From: Hortaea werneckii
Lineage: Eukaryota > Ascomycota > Dothideomycetes > Mycosphaerellales > Teratosphaeriaceae
Assembly: GCA_037044905.1 (NCBI GenBank)
Contig: JBAOKB010000164.1
Location: 248,001-312,000 of the forward strand
Direction: 5' to 3'
DNA length: 64,000 nucleotides
A program made the position numbers and the translations under genes. The notes beneath the pieces are model-generated. The model was not told the origin of the DNA, made no database searches, and saw only the letters and a list, made by a program, of their open reading frames with translations. Each line of letters opens with the position of its first letter. The first letter of the stretch is position 1. Shown one piece after another: positions 21,340 to 32,078 of this stretch.

Positions 21340-24300
21340 ACATTATCGAAGCTCCCACAGCATCAGCAGCACCGGTATTCCGTACCAAATGCATTGTCAA
21401 TGGACATACGACACAAGCTATGATCGATTCCGGAGCCAGCGGAAACTTTATATCGACCAGCTTTGTCCAGCGAAACGGGATCGCCACCCGACGAAAGAAA
21501 GACGGCGGATACGAGTTGATGGTCGCAGATGGATCATCCCTATCCGAAGTGGACAGCGAAACAATGCCGCTAGTCCTAGCTATCCAACAGCACCACGAGA
21601 CTGTCAGCCTGGATATCGTTGACATGGCCAGTCACGATGTCGTGATGGGGACACCTTGGTTGGAAAAGCACAACCCTCTGATAGATTGGAGGAAAAGAGT
21701 ACTCAAGTTTGAGCGATGCGGTTGCGCTACCGACATCCACCCTATACATCGACAGCGTGCGATGGTAGATGAGGAAAGACAGTTCTGCGAATTAGAACGT
21801 CAACCGATAACATACTCCGACAAAAACGGCAAGGAGATGGTCTCCACAGACACTGAGCCAGCCCAGCCAGGTCACGAGGTGAGAGATAAAAGGAGAACTA
21901 ACGCACCTCCAGAGATCCCTGAAGAGTTTAAGAAATGGAAACCGCTCTTCCAGGAAGAGGAAGGATTAGCCGCCTTACCTAGACATCAACCATGGGATCA
22001 CCGAATACAACTTCAGCCCGGCAAAGATCCACCATGGGGGCCACTATACAGGTTATCCGAAAAAGAGCTCGAAGAGCAACGACGATGGCTGAAAGAAAAG
22101 AGCGACAAGGGATGGATAGAGAAATCTCAATCGCCAGCCGCTTCACCAGCAATGTTCGTTCCAAAGAAAGGAGGAAAACTGCGAATGGTAATCGACTATC
22201 GACGACTCAATGAAGTCACGGTCAAGAACCGATATCCACTACCTAACATCGAAGAAATGCAAGATCGACTTACCGGAGCAAACTGGTATTCCAAGATTGA
22301 TCTACGAGACGCATTCTACGCCGTACGAATGGCTAAGGGAGAAGAATGGAAAACAGCCTTCAGGACGCGCTATGGACTCTATCAATTTCGAGTCATGCCA
22401 ATGGGACTTACGAACGCCCCAGCGACGTGTCAGCAACTCGTCAACGATGTGTTACGAGACCTACTCGACATTACAACGATAGCCTATGTCGATGACATCT
22501 TAATCTTCACCCGCGGAAGCCGAGAACAACACACCAAAGACGTACAAGCAGTGCTAGAACGACTTAGCACAGTGGACTTCAAGACCGCACCCGAGAAATG
22601 TGAATTCTACAAGAAGGAAATCGAATTCCTAGGATTCATCATCAATACTACTGGAATCAAGATGGACCCAAAGAAAGTACAATCCATCAAGGAATGGCCA
22701 ACACCGAAGAACGTCACAGAAATCCAAGCCTTTCTGGGACTCGCGAACTACAACAGAAAGTTTGTTGAAGGATACTCCAAACTTGCAATCCCACTCACGA
22801 GTCTTACGAAGAAGGACACCAAGTTCGTATGGACGGAGAAACAACAGAAAGCATTCCAACAACTCAAGAAAGCATGTATACAGTCACCAACACTCATGCT
22901 ATTCGATACGAAGAAACCAGTACAAGTCGAAACCGACGCATCCGACTTAGCAATAGGTGCTTGCATCACTCAAGAACATGATGGCAAAAGACACCCAGTG
23001 GCGTATTACTCAAGGAAAATGACGCCAGCGGAACAGAACTACGAGATTTACGACAAAGAACTGTTAGCGATTGTTGCAGCATTGCGACACTGGAGAGTTT
23101 ACTGCGAAGGAGCTACAGGACTGACGATATACACCGACCACAAGAACCTTCAATACTTTACAACTACCAAGGATCTATCACGTCGACATTGTAGATGGTC
23201 AGAGCTACTCGGACAATACAAGTTCGATATCCAGTATACACCAGGAAAAGACAATGGGCGCGCAGATGCGCTAAGCAGAAGAAGCGACTACATGGAAGGC
23301 AAGGAGCAGAACAAGAAAACATTGCTCAAAGTCAACAAGGACGGAAGCCTTACCACAGATACACAAGAGTTTAACAACATACTCCGAGTTCTACGAGATG
23401 AACAAGAAGAGTTCCCCATCGAACATGGGAAGTACCAGGTTCCACCAGCAAAGGAACACGAATGCATCAAAGACCACCATGATAGCCAAACAACAGGACA
23501 CCCAGGAATAGCCAGAACAACAGATTTGATTAGACGAAACTTTACCTTCCCACAGATGCGGAAGAAGGTTGCCGACTACATCAAACAGTGCGACAGTTGC
23601 CAGAAGAATAAGGCATCACGACATGCGAAATATGGCAATCTCCAGTTCCGAGAACCCTCGGATACACCATGGAGAGAAGTCACAATGGACTTCATCACGA
23701 AGTTACCGGCATCCAAGGACCCCGCAACAGGAGTCGTCTACGATTCAATACTTGTCATGGTAGACACCTTGACCAAGTATGCACATTTCATACCGTGCAA
23801 GGAATCAATGGCAGCTATGGAACTCGCATACCTCGTACTGGACAGGCTAATCAGACATCATGGAATTCCAGAAAGCTTCATCACAGACAGAGATAAGCTG
23901 TTCACATCGAATTTCTGGAAATCTCTTATGGGACAAATTGGAATCAAGCACAAGTTATCGACAGCATTCCACCCAGAGACAGATGGTCAGACTGAAAGGA
24001 CAAATCAGTCACTCGAAGCATATTTACGGCACTACGTCAATTACGCACAAAACAATTGGGTTTCATTGTTACCAATGGCGCAACTGGCGTTAAACAATAA
24101 CGCATCAGAGACAACGAGAGAATCGCCATTTTTCCTTAATTATGGAAAAGCACCCAACATGTTCATGGAACCGAGAACATCAATAAAAGCCGACAAAGCC
24201 ATAATAATGGCAGAGGAATTGCAGAAGGCACACACCACAGCCCGAGATGCAATCCGACATTCGCAACAGCGAATCCAGAAACAGAGATTCAAAGAATCAA

Positions 24301-24758
24301 AAACGGCACCTCAACTTAAGAAGGGGGATAAGGTATATCTTCTGACGAAGAACCTGAAAACAAAGCGAAGAACGAAGAAACTGGATCACGTCAAAGTCGG
24401 ACCATTTTTGATTGCCGAACAGAAGGGCACAGTCAGCTACCGACTCGAGCTTCCACCGGACGCAAAGATCCATCCAGTGTTCCACATATCCTTGTTGGAA
24501 CCCGCACACCCCAGCGCCACGCTGCAAACCACGTTCCACTACCAGGAGCAAGAAGACGACGAGTATGAAGTCGAAAAGATCGTAGACTACGACAGGAATA
24601 GTCAGCGATACCTCATCAAGTGGAAAGGATACCCCAGCGACGAAAATACATGGGAACCACTTACCAATCTTAATTGCCCGAAGTTGCTACACCAGTACCA
24701 CCGGAGAAGGAAAGGGATTGATCCATATTCCCCAGGGTCTCCATCATCAGGGGAGTAA
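21249..24758 (+). CDS. pol: Pol polyprotein, copy 2
   Basis: Full-length pol frame with all domains of copy 1. The codon at 21249 is TTG rather than the ATG of copy 1, so this copy has no Met at the start of the pol frame. That supports translation by frameshift from gag at 21294-21300. Residue 339 is Asp where copy 1 has Asn. Confidence 0.94.
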   Translation: MGSLSRRRQLARILFKKRRIPADRSSRQEVNIIEAPTASAAPVFRTKCIVNGHTTQAMIDSGASGNFISTSFVQRNGIATRRKKDGGYELMVADGSSLSEVDSETMPLVLAIQQHHETVSLDIVDMASHDVVMGTPWLEKHNPLIDWRKRVLKFERCGCATDIHPIHRQRAMVDEERQFCELERQPITYSDKNGKEMVSTDTEPAQPGHEVRDKRRTNAPPEIPEEFKKWKPLFQEEEGLAALPRHQPWDHRIQLQPGKDPPWGPLYRLSEKELEEQRRWLKEKSDKGWIEKSQSPAASPAMFVPKKGGKLRMVIDYRRLNEVTVKNRYPLPNIEEMQDRLTGANWYSKIDLRDAFYAVRMAKGEEWKTAFRTRYGLYQFRVMPMGLTNAPATCQQLVNDVLRDLLDITTIAYVDDILIFTRGSREQHTKDVQAVLERLSTVDFKTAPEKCEFYKKEIEFLGFIINTTGIKMDPKKVQSIKEWPTPKNVTEIQAFLGLANYNRKFVEGYSKLAIPLTSLTKKDTKFVWTEKQQKAFQQLKKACIQSPTLMLFDTKKPVQVETDASDLAIGACITQEHDGKRHPVAYYSRKMTPAEQNYEIYDKELLAIVAALRHWRVYCEGATGLTIYTDHKNLQYFTTTKDLSRRHCRWSELLGQYKFDIQYTPGKDNGRADALSRRSDYMEGKEQNKKTLLKVNKDGSLTTDTQEFNNILRVLRDEQEEFPIEHGKYQVPPAKEHECIKDHHDSQTTGHPGIARTTDLIRRNFTFPQMRKKVADYIKQCDSCQKNKASRHAKYGNLQFREPSDTPWREVTMDFITKLPASKDPATGVVYDSILVMVDTLTKYAHFIPCKESMAAMELAYLVLDRLIRHHGIPESFITDRDKLFTSNFWKSLMGQIGIKHKLSTAFHPETDGQTERTNQSLEAYLRHYVNYAQNNWVSLLPMAQLALNNNASETTRESPFFLNYGKAPNMFMEPRTSIKADKAIIMAEELQKAHTTARDAIRHSQQRIQKQRFKESKTAPQLKKGDKVYLLTKNLKTKRRTKKLDHVKVGPFLIAEQKGTVSYRLELPPDAKIHPVFHISLLEPAHPSATLQTTFHYQEQEDDEYEVEKIVDYDRNSQRYLIKWKGYPSDENTWEPLTNLNCPKLLHQYHRRRKGIDPYSPGSPSSGE

Positions 24759-25182
24759 GGCCCACAGTAGCAGCCGCCGCAGGACAATTCTCTTCAGCCT
24801 CAAACGCGCCCTCTGCATCCATTTCCGACGCAAGGCATTCGGCTTTCCGAGCCGCCCGACCTTCAGCTTGACGAAGAATCTTCTTGTTTCGCATTAACCG
24901 AGCCATCACGGTAGCCAACAACTCTTCATCCTCATCCACCTTGCGCTGGTACTCCTCCCGAGTTCGGTCTAAGGATTCCCAAGACATGTTGACGCATTTC
25001 TTGCCTTGACGGACGCATTCGGAACACCGAAGGTTGGTTGAGTTCGACATGATGATGCAAAGATGGTTGTGTGTAGAACAACGTTCACACGGGAAGAAGA
25101 CAGGACGACCGTTCCTTTCAATTTCGGCAGCCAGACGCGAGCGTCTTTTCTTGGAAGAAGAAGTTTCTGGTTGCAGAGACAT
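24670..25182 (-). CDS. Antisense Zn2Cys6-like ORF, copy 2
   Basis: 170-aa antisense ORF identical to the copy 1 product, with all six cluster cysteines present. It overlaps the pol 3' end by 89 bp. Confidence 0.65.
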   Translation of the reverse strand: MSLQPETSSSKKRRSRLAAEIERNGRPVFFPCERCSTHNHLCIIMSNSTNLRCSECVRQGKKCVNMSWESLDRTREEYQRKVDEDEELLATVMARLMRNKKILRQAEGRAARKAECLASEMDAEGAFEAEENCPAAAATVGLTPLMMETLGNMDQSLSFSGGTGVATSGN

Positions 25183-25279
25183 CGTAGGAAGAAAGACTGC
25201 TACAAACTGTTACAAAAGGAACGCGGGGGACAGCGACATCATAAGCTTCAGGGACGAAGCTAGGCTGAAAGGGGGATGG

Positions 25280-25681
25280 TGTTACGAGCACGGTCACGAG
25301 ACGGTCAGACCCGAAGCGATTGGCCAGTAGGGGCCAGAGGAGACAAGGGTCACGTGACCAGTATGCAAGTGAGCGCTGCCTTGGCAGGCGACTGACTGCA
25401 TATATGCAAGTGGTCGACTGGTCGACGAGCGACCGAGCGATCACTGAGCGACTGATCGCTGAGCGACCAGGCGATCAGATGCATGAAGACACGAATCTCT
25501 TATGTATATAACTAGGCACGTTTCTCATTAGGAGTTCGTGTGTTCAACTCATGTTGCAATCCGACTGTTAGGTAGAGACCCAACAGCCTTGTCACAATCA
25601 GTTATCCCACAACCCAGTTGTCTTGACACATCTGTTCCAAAGAGCTCTAAACCCGTGACACTACTTCGTAGGGTCGCAACA
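25280..25681 (+). repeat. LTR 3, shared by copies 2 and 3
   Basis: Identical by eye to the other LTRs. E-box palindrome at 25348-25359. Confidence 0.95.
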
Positions 25682-25720
25682 CTTTGAACACCCTCAAGGA
25701 ACTTTGTACCTCAGACAACA

Positions 25721-27736
25721 ATGGCTCCATCCGAGAACCGAGACACCAGCGTTCAGCAGCGTACCCACGACAACAATATCAAAGTCGCCAGACCGGACTA
25801 TTACTATGGCGATCGATCGAAGCTCGACGATTGGCTCAACCAAATGGCACTTTACTTTCGTTTCGAAAACATCACCCAGGATCCCAAGAAGACCTTACTT
25901 GCATCCTCTTACCTTAGGGGACAAGTCCAACAATGGATTCGACCTAGGTTGCACGAAGTCTTGCACCAGAACATCGACACCGAAGGAATCTTCAACAGCT
26001 GGGACAATTATGTCAAAGCCATTCGAAATATTTATGGGTTGAGTAACGAAAAACAAGTCGCCATCCGAGTTATCCAACACTTGAAACAGAAGACGTCTAC
26101 TTCGCAATACACCGCCAAGTTCAGGGAGTATTCAGGCAAAACTGGGTGGGATGACCAAGCCTTACTCACTATGTATTACACTGGACTCAAGGACGACGTC
26201 AAGGATGAACTCATGCGCTCAGGTGCATCTCACGACACTCTCGAACTGATGATTCAGGATGCTATCGAAATTGACGATAGGCTCTACGAGAGGAAGATGG
26301 AAAAACGCCATAATGGACAGTATCGCGGACGATCTGGCTACAACTCTACCAGCTGGACTGGAGGGTCTCGTCGCGATCCGGACGCCATGGAATTGGATAT
26401 TATCCAGCGCAAGCCAAAAGGAAAAGGCATGCGAGGAGCCAAGGGAAAAGGGAAGTTCCAAGGGAACAACAACAGAGGAAAGAAACGAGAAGGACCGGAG
26501 TGCTACAACTGCCACAAGATAGGGCATTACGCACGAGACTGCCGCGGACGAAAGGTGCGACCGCAGGAGCAGCTCAACATGATGCTAGTGAAGGAACCCA
26601 TCAACGAAGCAAACGATGGACGAGGCGCCTACGATGTATCAAAACTCGTTAAGGAACCGAAGACGGAACCAGACCATAAGGCTATGCATTGGACGGGTTG
26701 TTACGACGACTACTGTAAAACCCATGACTCAGACAAGCTAGCAAGTGGTCACTATCCCAAGAAGCCACGTAAGGCTAGGATGGAATTTAACGCGATGGTA
26801 CGAGGCCAGCCGCTACAGCAGATGAGAGACTTAGGAAATTCCCGGAGAGGAAGGTCTCCACCACCATTCAATTGGGAGGACGCAACTCTGCAAGAAAATA
26901 CACCCCCCGAGCAGGAAGAAGAACTGCTGGGAGAAGAAGAATCTCCACCAAACAACGATACCGAACCAGAACTAACGGGACCAAACCTGGAACAACTACA
27001 AATGATCGCCCAAACAGTCGCCACGACGGATAACGATTCATCTGAAGAAGAATATACCGACGACGATGAACCCGACGACCTCGAACTATATCATTTCGAA
27101 GTCTCAGGAGCAGGACCAGCTCGGAGAATGATCCTCTTCATCGCGAACCAATTTGAAACCGTATTCCCACAGATCCAAGGGAAACGACGACTGCACCCAA
27201 TCGAATTCGACAACATGCTCAACCGAATTAGAGCAATGTTCTGGAATTACCGACTTGTCAACGTCGACTACGACGCCGCAGCACACGTGCAAGAACGACC
27301 ACCAATTGGAAGTACATTCCAATCCGATGGAAGTTATGGCACACCCGATGGAATCCATATTCCCAGAAGTGTTAGAGAACGAATCCAGATCGTTAAGGCA
27401 CGACTACATGAATTACACCGAATCCAGGAAGCCTATCAAGAAGACCTCATATCGTTGGAGGCAATGCGGCACAAATTGACTGAGTCCACAAAACAATGGG
27501 AACTGAAGCCCATGGGACCACCAGTGCAACTACCAATATGGAGAAACATGATACTAGGGCACGTCAAAGCCACTGTCAAAGGACAAATCAAGGTATCAAT
27601 GACACAAGGAAAGGTTATCCTAGGCCCACGACATGGACCCCTTGATTGGGAAGTCTGTCTCGAAGACGCCAACTCGCCAGGATACTATTCAAAAAACGAA
27701 GGATCCCTGCCGACAGGAGCAGTCGCCAGGAAGTAA
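25721..27736 (+). CDS. gag: Gag polyprotein, copy 3
   Basis: 671 aa and identical in protein to copy 2. CCHC knuckle intact; slippery heptamer at 27691-27697. Confidence 0.93.
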   Translation: MAPSENRDTSVQQRTHDNNIKVARPDYYYGDRSKLDDWLNQMALYFRFENITQDPKKTLLASSYLRGQVQQWIRPRLHEVLHQNIDTEGIFNSWDNYVKAIRNIYGLSNEKQVAIRVIQHLKQKTSTSQYTAKFREYSGKTGWDDQALLTMYYTGLKDDVKDELMRSGASHDTLELMIQDAIEIDDRLYERKMEKRHNGQYRGRSGYNSTSWTGGSRRDPDAMELDIIQRKPKGKGMRGAKGKGKFQGNNNRGKKREGPECYNCHKIGHYARDCRGRKVRPQEQLNMMLVKEPINEANDGRGAYDVSKLVKEPKTEPDHKAMHWTGCYDDYCKTHDSDKLASGHYPKKPRKARMEFNAMVRGQPLQQMRDLGNSRRGRSPPPFNWEDATLQENTPPEQEEELLGEEESPPNNDTEPELTGPNLEQLQMIAQTVATTDNDSSEEEYTDDDEPDDLELYHFEVSGAGPARRMILFIANQFETVFPQIQGKRRLHPIEFDNMLNRIRAMFWNYRLVNVDYDAAAHVQERPPIGSTFQSDGSYGTPDGIHIPRSVRERIQIVKARLHELHRIQEAYQEDLISLEAMRHKLTESTKQWELKPMGPPVQLPIWRNMILGHVKATVKGQIKVSMTQGKVILGPRHGPLDWEVCLEDANSPGYYSKNEGSLPTGAVARK

Positions 27737-30700
27737 ACATTATCGAAGCTCCCACAGCATCAGCAGCACCGGTATTCCGTACCAAATGCATTGTCAATGG
27801 ACATACGACACAAGCTATGATCGATTCCGGAGCCAGCGGAAACTTTATATCGACCAGCTTTGTCCAGCGAAACGGGATCGCCACCCGACGAAAGAAAGAC
27901 GGCGGATACGAGTTGATGGTCGCAGATGGATCATCCCTATCCGAAGTGGACAGCGAAACAATGCCGCTAGTCCTAGCTATCCAACAGCACCACGAGACTG
28001 TCAGCCTGGATATCGTTGACATGGCCAGTCACGATGTCGTGATGGGGACACCTTGGTTGGAAAAGCACAACCCTCTGATAGATTGGAGGAAAAGAGTACT
28101 CAAGTTTGAGCGATGCGGTTGCGCTACCGACATCCACCCTATACATCGACAGCGTGCGATGGTAGATGAGGAAAGACAGTTCTGCGAATTAGAACGTCAA
28201 CCGATAACATACTCCGACAAAAACGGCAAGGAGATGGTCTCCACAGACACTGAGCCAGCCCAGCCAGGTCACGAGGTGAGAGATAAAAGGAGAACTAACG
28301 CACCTCCAGAGATCCCTGAAGAGTTTAAGAAATGGAAACCGCTCTTCCAGGAAGAGGAAGGATTAGCCGCCTTACCTAGACATCAACCATGGGATCACCG
28401 AATACAACTTCAGCCCGGCAAAGATCCACCATGGGGGCCACTATACAGGTTATCCGAAAAAGAGCTCGAAGAGCAACGACGATGGCTGAAAGAAAAGAGC
28501 GACAAGGGATGGATAGAGAAATCTCAATCGCCAGCCGCTTCACCAGCAATGTTCGTTCCAAAGAAAGGAGGAAAACTGCGAATGGTAATCGACTATCGAC
28601 GACTCAATGAAGTCACGGTCAAGAACCGATATCCACTACCTAACATCGAAGAAATGCAAGATCGACTTACCGGAGCAAACTGGTATTCCAAGATTGATCT
28701 ACGAGACGCATTCTACGCCGTACGAATGGCTAAGGGAGAAGAATGGAAAACAGCCTTCAGGACGCGCTATGGACTCTATCAATTTCGAGTCATGCCAATG
28801 GGACTTACGAACGCCCCAGCGACGTGTCAGCAACTCGTCAACGATGTGTTACGAGACCTACTCGACATTACAACGATAGCCTATGTCGATGACATCTTAA
28901 TCTTCACCCGCGGAAGCCGAGAACAACACACCAAAGACGTACAAGCAGTGCTAGAACGACTTAGCACAGTGGACTTCAAGACCGCACCCGAGAAATGTGA
29001 ATTCTACAAGAAGGAAATCGAATTCCTAGGATTCATCATCAATACTACTGGAATCAAGATGGACCCAAAGAAAGTACAATCCATCAAGGAATGGCCAACA
29101 CCGAAGAACGTCACAGAAATCCAAGCCTTTCTGGGACTCGCGAACTACAACAGAAAGTTTGTTGAAGGATACTCCAAACTTGCAATCCCACTCACGAGTC
29201 TTACGAAGAAGGACACCAAGTTCGTATGGACGGAGAAACAACAGAAAGCATTCCAACAACTCAAGAAAGCATGTATACAGTCACCAACACTCATGCTATT
29301 CGATACGAAGAAACCAGTACAAGTCGAAACCGACGCATCCGACTTAGCAATAGGTGCTTGCATCACTCAAGAACATGATGGCAAAAGACACCCAGTGGCG
29401 TATTACTCAAGGAAAATGACGCCAGCGGAACAGAACTACGAGATTTACGACAAAGAACTGTTAGCGATTGTTGCAGCATTGCGACACTGGAGAGTTTACT
29501 GCGAAGGAGCTACAGGACTGACGATATACACCGACCACAAGAACCTTCAATACTTTACAACTACCAAGGATCTATCACGTCGACATTGTAGATGGTCAGA
29601 GCTACTCGGACAATACAAGTTCGATATCCAGTATACACCAGGAAAAGACAATGGGCGCGCAGATGCGCTAAGCAGAAGAAGCGACTACATGGAAGGCAAG
29701 GAGCAGAACAAGAAAACATTGCTCAAAGTCAACAAGGACGGAAGCCTTACCACAGATACACAAGAGTTTAACAACATACTCCGAGTTCTACGAGATGAAC
29801 AAGAAGAGTTCCCCATCGAACATGGGAAGTACCAGGTTCCACCAGCAAAGGAACACGAATGCATCAAAGACCACCATGATAGCCAAACAACAGGACACCC
29901 AGGAATAGCCAGAACAACAGATTTGATTAGACGAAACTTTACCTTCCCACAGATGCGGAAGAAGGTTGCCGACTACATCAAACAGTGCGACAGTTGCCAG
30001 AAGAATAAGGCATCACGACATGCGAAATATGGCAATCTCCAGTTCCGAGAACCCTCGGATACACCATGGAGAGAAGTCACAATGGACTTCATCACGAAGT
30101 TACCGGCATCCAAGGACCCCGCAACAGGAGTCGTCTACGATTCAATACTTGTCATGGTAGACACCTTGACCAAGTATGCACATTTCATACCGTGCAAGGA
30201 ATCAATGGCAGCTATGGAACTCGCATACCTCGTACTGGACAGGCTAATCAGACATCATGGAATTCCAGAAAGCTTCATCACAGACAGAGATAAGCTGTTC
30301 ACATCGAACTTCTGGAAATCTCTTATGGGACAAATTGGAATCAAGCACAAGTTATCGACAGCATTCCACCCAGAGACAGATGGTCAGACTGAAAGGACAA
30401 ATCAGTCACTCGAAGCATATTTACGGCACTACGTCAATTACGCACAAAACAATTGGGTTTCATTGTTACCAATGGCGCAACTGGCGTTAAACAATAACGC
30501 ATCAGAGACAACGAGAGAATCGCCATTTTTCCTTAATTATGGAAAAGCACCCAACATGTTCATGGAACCGAGAACATCAATAAAAGCCGACAAAGCCATA
30601 ATAATGGCAGAGGAATTGCAGAAGGCACACACCACAGCCCGAGATGCAATCCGACATTCGCAACAGCGAATCCAGAAACAGAGATTCAAAGAATCAAAAA

Positions 30701-31155
30701 CGGCACCTCAACTTAAGAAGGGGGATAAGGTATATCTTCTGACGAAGAACCTGAAAACAAAGCGAAGAACGAAGAAACTGGATCACGTCAAAGTCGGACC
30801 ATTTTTGATTGCCGAACAGAAGGGCACAGTCAGCTACCGACTCGAGCTTCCACCGGACGCAAAGATCCATCCAGTGTTCCACATATCCTTGTTGGAACCC
30901 GCACACCCCAGCGCCACGCTGCAAACCACGTTCCACTACCAGGAGCAAGAAGACGACGAGTATGAAGTCGAAAAGATCGTAGACTACGACAGGAATAGTC
31001 AGCGATACCTCATCAAGTGGAAAGGATACCCCAGCGACGAAAATACATGGGAACCACTTACCAATCTTAATTGCCCGAAGTTGCTACACCAGTACCACCG
31101 GAGAAGGAAAGGGATTGATCCATATTCCCCAGGGTCTCCATCATCAGGGGAGTAA
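27646..31155 (+). CDS. pol: Pol polyprotein, copy 3
   Basis: Full-length pol frame identical in protein to copy 2 (TTG, not ATG, at the frame start). One silent change lies in the integrase region (C at 30309 where the others have T). Protease, RT, RNase H, integrase and chromodomain motifs are all intact. Confidence 0.94.
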   Translation: MGSLSRRRQLARILFKKRRIPADRSSRQEVNIIEAPTASAAPVFRTKCIVNGHTTQAMIDSGASGNFISTSFVQRNGIATRRKKDGGYELMVADGSSLSEVDSETMPLVLAIQQHHETVSLDIVDMASHDVVMGTPWLEKHNPLIDWRKRVLKFERCGCATDIHPIHRQRAMVDEERQFCELERQPITYSDKNGKEMVSTDTEPAQPGHEVRDKRRTNAPPEIPEEFKKWKPLFQEEEGLAALPRHQPWDHRIQLQPGKDPPWGPLYRLSEKELEEQRRWLKEKSDKGWIEKSQSPAASPAMFVPKKGGKLRMVIDYRRLNEVTVKNRYPLPNIEEMQDRLTGANWYSKIDLRDAFYAVRMAKGEEWKTAFRTRYGLYQFRVMPMGLTNAPATCQQLVNDVLRDLLDITTIAYVDDILIFTRGSREQHTKDVQAVLERLSTVDFKTAPEKCEFYKKEIEFLGFIINTTGIKMDPKKVQSIKEWPTPKNVTEIQAFLGLANYNRKFVEGYSKLAIPLTSLTKKDTKFVWTEKQQKAFQQLKKACIQSPTLMLFDTKKPVQVETDASDLAIGACITQEHDGKRHPVAYYSRKMTPAEQNYEIYDKELLAIVAALRHWRVYCEGATGLTIYTDHKNLQYFTTTKDLSRRHCRWSELLGQYKFDIQYTPGKDNGRADALSRRSDYMEGKEQNKKTLLKVNKDGSLTTDTQEFNNILRVLRDEQEEFPIEHGKYQVPPAKEHECIKDHHDSQTTGHPGIARTTDLIRRNFTFPQMRKKVADYIKQCDSCQKNKASRHAKYGNLQFREPSDTPWREVTMDFITKLPASKDPATGVVYDSILVMVDTLTKYAHFIPCKESMAAMELAYLVLDRLIRHHGIPESFITDRDKLFTSNFWKSLMGQIGIKHKLSTAFHPETDGQTERTNQSLEAYLRHYVNYAQNNWVSLLPMAQLALNNNASETTRESPFFLNYGKAPNMFMEPRTSIKADKAIIMAEELQKAHTTARDAIRHSQQRIQKQRFKESKTAPQLKKGDKVYLLTKNLKTKRRTKKLDHVKVGPFLIAEQKGTVSYRLELPPDAKIHPVFHISLLEPAHPSATLQTTFHYQEQEDDEYEVEKIVDYDRNSQRYLIKWKGYPSDENTWEPLTNLNCPKLLHQYHRRRKGIDPYSPGSPSSGE

Positions 31156-31579
31156 GGCCCACAGTAGCAGCCGCCGCAGGACAATTCTCTTCAGCCTCAA
31201 ACGCGCCCTCTGCATCCATTTCCGACGCAAGGCATTCGGCTTTCCGAGCCGCCCGACCTTCAGCTTGACGAAGGATCTTCTTGTTTCGCATTAACCGAGC
31301 CATCACGGTAGCCAACAACTCTTCATCCTCATCCACCTTGCGCTGGTACTCCTCCCGAGTTCGGTCTAAGGATTCCCAAGACATGTTGACGCATTTCTTG
31401 CCTTGACGGACGCATTCGGAACACCGAAGGTTGGTTGAGTTCGACATGATGATGCAAAGATGGTTGTGTGTAGAACAACGTTCACACGGGAAGAAGACAG
31501 GACGACCGTTCCTTTCAATTTCGGCAGCCAGACGCGAGCGTCTTTTCTTGGAAGAAGAAGTTTCTGGTTGCAGAGACAT
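31067..31579 (-). CDS. Antisense Zn2Cys6-like ORF, copy 3
   Basis: 170 aa with the same protein sequence as copies 1 and 2. The single nucleotide difference at 31274 is silent in this frame (Ile codon). The cysteine cluster is intact. Confidence 0.65.
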   Translation of the reverse strand: MSLQPETSSSKKRRSRLAAEIERNGRPVFFPCERCSTHNHLCIIMSNSTNLRCSECVRQGKKCVNMSWESLDRTREEYQRKVDEDEELLATVMARLMRNKKILRQAEGRAARKAECLASEMDAEGAFEAEENCPAAAATVGLTPLMMETLGNMDQSLSFSGGTGVATSGN

Positions 31580-31676
31580 CGTAGGAAGAAAGACTGCTAC
31601 AAACTGTTACAAAAGGAACGCGGGGGACAGCGACATCATAAGCTTCAGGGACGAAGCTAGGCTGAAAGGGGGATGG

Positions 31677-32078
31677 TGTTACGAGCACGGTCACGAGACG
31701 GTCAGACCCGAAGCGATTGGCCAGTAGGGGCCAGAGGAGACAAGGGTCACGTGACCAGTATGCAAGTGAGCGCTGCCTTGGCAGGCGACTGACTGCATAT
31801 ATGCAAGTGGTCGACTGGTCGACGAGCGACCGAGCGATCACTGAGCGACTGATCGCTGAGCGACCAGGCGATCAGATGCATGAAGACACGAATCTCTTAT
31901 GTATATAACTAGGCACGTTTCTCATTAGGAGTTCGTGTGTTCAACTCATGTTGCAATCCGACTGTTAGGTAGAGACCCAACAGCCTTGTCACAATCAGTT
32001 ATCCCACAACCCAGTTGTCTTGACACATCTGTTCCAAAGAGCTCTAAACCCGTGACACTACTTCGTAGGGTCGCAACA
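31677..32078 (+). repeat. LTR 4, right end of array
   Basis: 402 bp, identical by eye to LTRs 1-3. It is followed directly by non-repetitive genic DNA (TGTCC...), not by a copy of the TAAAT that precedes LTR 1. Confidence 0.95.

Larger units (their letters stand above)
12486..32078 (+). mobile_element. Tandem array of three Ty3/gypsy chromoviruses
   Basis: Structure is LTR-internal-LTR-internal-LTR-internal-LTR with an exact 6397-bp period: four 402-bp LTRs and three 5995-bp internal regions. A single unit with both LTRs is 6799 bp. By eye I find only five differing positions among the three internal regions. These are 14840 (C versus T), 14852 (A versus T) and 15866 (A versus G) for copy 1 against copies 2 and 3, plus 30309 and 31274 unique to copy 3. 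All ORFs are open and no RIP-like stops are present. Domain order (Gag, protease, RT, RNase H, integrase, chromodomain) identifies a chromovirus. The 5 bp outside the array (TAAAT on the left, TGTCC on the right) do not match. Confidence 0.96.
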
